From assembly GCA_034698045.1 (NCBI GenBank), contig JAQGAU010000305.1, forward strand, positions 1 to 31,509: DNA of 31,509 nucleotides, written 5' to 3'. Under the pieces are notes generated by a model. It worked only from the letters and a program-made list of their open reading frames with translations, did not search any database and was not told the DNA's origin. Made by a program: the position numbers and the translations under genes. Shown here one piece after another: positions 30,819 through 31,509 of this stretch. Positions within the stretch are counted from its first letter, which is position 1. The number at the start of each line of letters is the position of its first letter. The DNA comes from Paramacrobiotus richtersi (lineage: Eukaryota > Tardigrada > Eutardigrada > Parachela > Macrobiotidae).

Positions 30819-30881
30819 AAGCAAGTAATTATGGTCTGTAAGTAAGTAATTGTAGTCTGTAAGTACATAATTATCGTAGTT
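30819..30881 (+). repeat. Three tandem 21-bp units
   Basis: AAGCAAGTAATTATGGTCTGT, with two diverged copies following without gaps. A partial fourth unit may precede it (from about 30802). Confidence 0.8.
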
Positions 30882-30963
30882 AGGCCCTTACTCTCATACC
30901 GTTCATTTTCTTATGAAAGGCGTGAGCAGCTGCTTCCTGCTGCTGTAACAGAGCGTCCACAGT

Positions 30964-31065
30964 CATCGCCGTTCTCTAGCTGCGGCGTCGTGGACTGCGT
31001 CTCTCTACCTTATCCATAAGGTAGAGAGACGCAGTCCACGACGCCGCAGCTAGAGAACGGCGATG
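30964..31065. repeat. Perfect 50-bp inverted repeat with 2-nt centre
   Basis: Arms 30964-31013 and 31016-31065 are exact reverse complements around CC. The left outer flank (CCACAGT) is found again just right of the palindrome (CCACAGT at 31066-31072), giving a short direct repeat around it. It has no coding content. Confidence 0.97.
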
Positions 31066-31181
31066 CCACAGTGAATCTACACAGCAGTTTATATTCTGAG
31101 AGATGACAGTTAGCAAGCTTTCTGACTACAGAATTACACTTCGCATTTTTCTTATTATCTTCAAGGAATCAAGGTGAATGG

Positions 31182-31190
31182 TATTTATAC
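31182..31190 (+). promoter_or_regulatory. TATA-like element before the 31254 gene
   Basis: TATTTATAC, about 65-70 nt upstream of the ATG at 31254. It lies in flank shared with the 29.5 kb stub, where the matching site has decayed (TTCTATGTAC). Confidence 0.35.
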
Positions 31191-31253
31191 ACCGAGTCAG
31201 CGATAGATCCGCTTATTCAGAGATTCATCAGCATTGAACACTTACGCAGCACC

Positions 31254-31509
31254 ATGTTTAGAACGTACGCATCCCAATGGAATGCTGTGGATGTTGTGGG
31301 ATGCGACGGATTACTGCACCGTGGCCTCGTTGTAAACAAAAGCGAAGCAGGACTCTCCATTGATTTTGGAATAAAAAATAAAGAACCCGCCCTTGTCTTC
31401 TATGAAGAAGTATTCCAAGACCCTAAGAAGCTGTTGAAAGGAGAGCTGCTCGAGCAAGATGTTGAGCTCCTGTACCAGCTCTCTCCCGATCAGCCATGGA
31501 AATGGTTTC
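31254..31509 (+). CDS. Agenet/Tudor-like protein, N-terminal 85 codons, cut by window end
   Basis: The ATG at 31254 opens M-F-R-T-Y-A-S-Q-W-N-A-V-D-V-V-G-C-D and continues without a stop to the window end. It aligns along its length with residues 4-82 of the Agenet/F-box protein at 26794-28671 (minus): L-L-H-R-G-L-V-V-N-K-S, a D-F-G-I-x-N-K-E-P block, V-E-L-L-Y-Q-L-S-x-D-Q-P-W-K-W-F. The loop between the two barrels differs most (D-P-K-K-L-L-K-G-E-L-L-E-Q). It lies head to head with that gene. Whether it too continues into an F-box exon cannot be seen. It is probably functional, since no lesion appears. Confidence 0.85.
   Translation, partial: MFRTYASQWNAVDVVGCDGLLHRGLVVNKSEAGLSIDFGIKNKEPALVFYEEVFQDPKKLLKGELLEQDVELLYQLSPDQPWKWF

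Larger units (their letters stand above)
29634..31253. other. Intergenic DNA rich in small repeats and hairpins
   Basis: It holds the hairpin at 30544-30602, the 21-bp tandem repeat at 30819-30881, the palindrome at 30964-31065 and the flank duplication. A frame at 29794-30003 begins with a hydrophobic run (F-I-L-I-L-V-L-L-L-L) but has no ATG at its start. It contains ACT|GTAAGT at about 29868 that could be a donor. I do not call it a gene. Confidence 0.4.

Noticed and set aside
1..31509. CRISPR arrays, rRNA genes, bacterial operons or horizontally acquired bacterial genes
   Set aside because: No regularly spaced repeats, rRNA-like conserved sequence or prokaryotic gene arrangement was seen. 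Coding parts look like animal families with introns.

Overview
The window looks like gene-dense nuclear DNA of a small invertebrate. Genes are split by short GT-AG introns (78 to 456 nt where I could place both ends). It carries intronless class A GPCR genes, secreted lipocalins, a secreted serpin, an F-box gene and fragments of non-LTR retrotransposons. Nothing prokaryotic is present: no operons, no Shine-Dalgarno sites, no CRISPR. The gene mix would suit a tardigrade such as Hypsibius or Ramazzottius, but that is an inference from gene style and no species-specific marker was tested.

Layout. 1-2.3 kb: two lipocalins on the minus strand; the first runs off the window, and the second has a suspicious exon 1 end. 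2.3-5.7 kb: no gene I can support. 5.7-8.6 kb: a broken serpin copy, then an intact two-exon secreted serpin. 9.4-16.2 kb: GPCR territory, with an intact minus-strand receptor, a plus-strand receptor broken by a 1-nt deletion, a chimeric stub joining a lipocalin 3' end to a GPCR fragment, and an intact plus-strand receptor. 17.8-19.6 kb: two non-LTR retrotransposon tails joined head to tail. 20.1-23.1 kb: a second, decayed copy of the GPCR-spacer-lipocalin block, split by a 5'-truncated LINE with a 12-bp target-site duplication and followed by a perfect 47-bp palindrome. 23.0-24.2 kb: a complete three-exon lipocalin. 25.1-25.4 kb: a small two-exon secreted proline-rich protein. 26.8-28.7 kb: a two-exon gene whose N-terminal half resembles the tandem Agenet/Tudor (plus possible KH0) region of FMRP and whose second exon is an F-box protein. 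28.9-31.5 kb: small foldback elements, a stub paralogue and the start of a further plus-strand paralogue of the Agenet-like gene.

How it fits together. I see no single pathway. The theme is local duplication and decay: lipocalins, serpins, GPCRs and Agenet-like genes each occur as an intact copy beside broken ones, and retroelements and foldback sequences sit in the breaks. The most novel candidate is the Agenet/Tudor plus F-box architecture, which would be a reader domain attached to an SCF ubiquitin-ligase adaptor. All exon joins were made by eye from splice consensus, phase and paralogue comparison and have not been tested with RNA.
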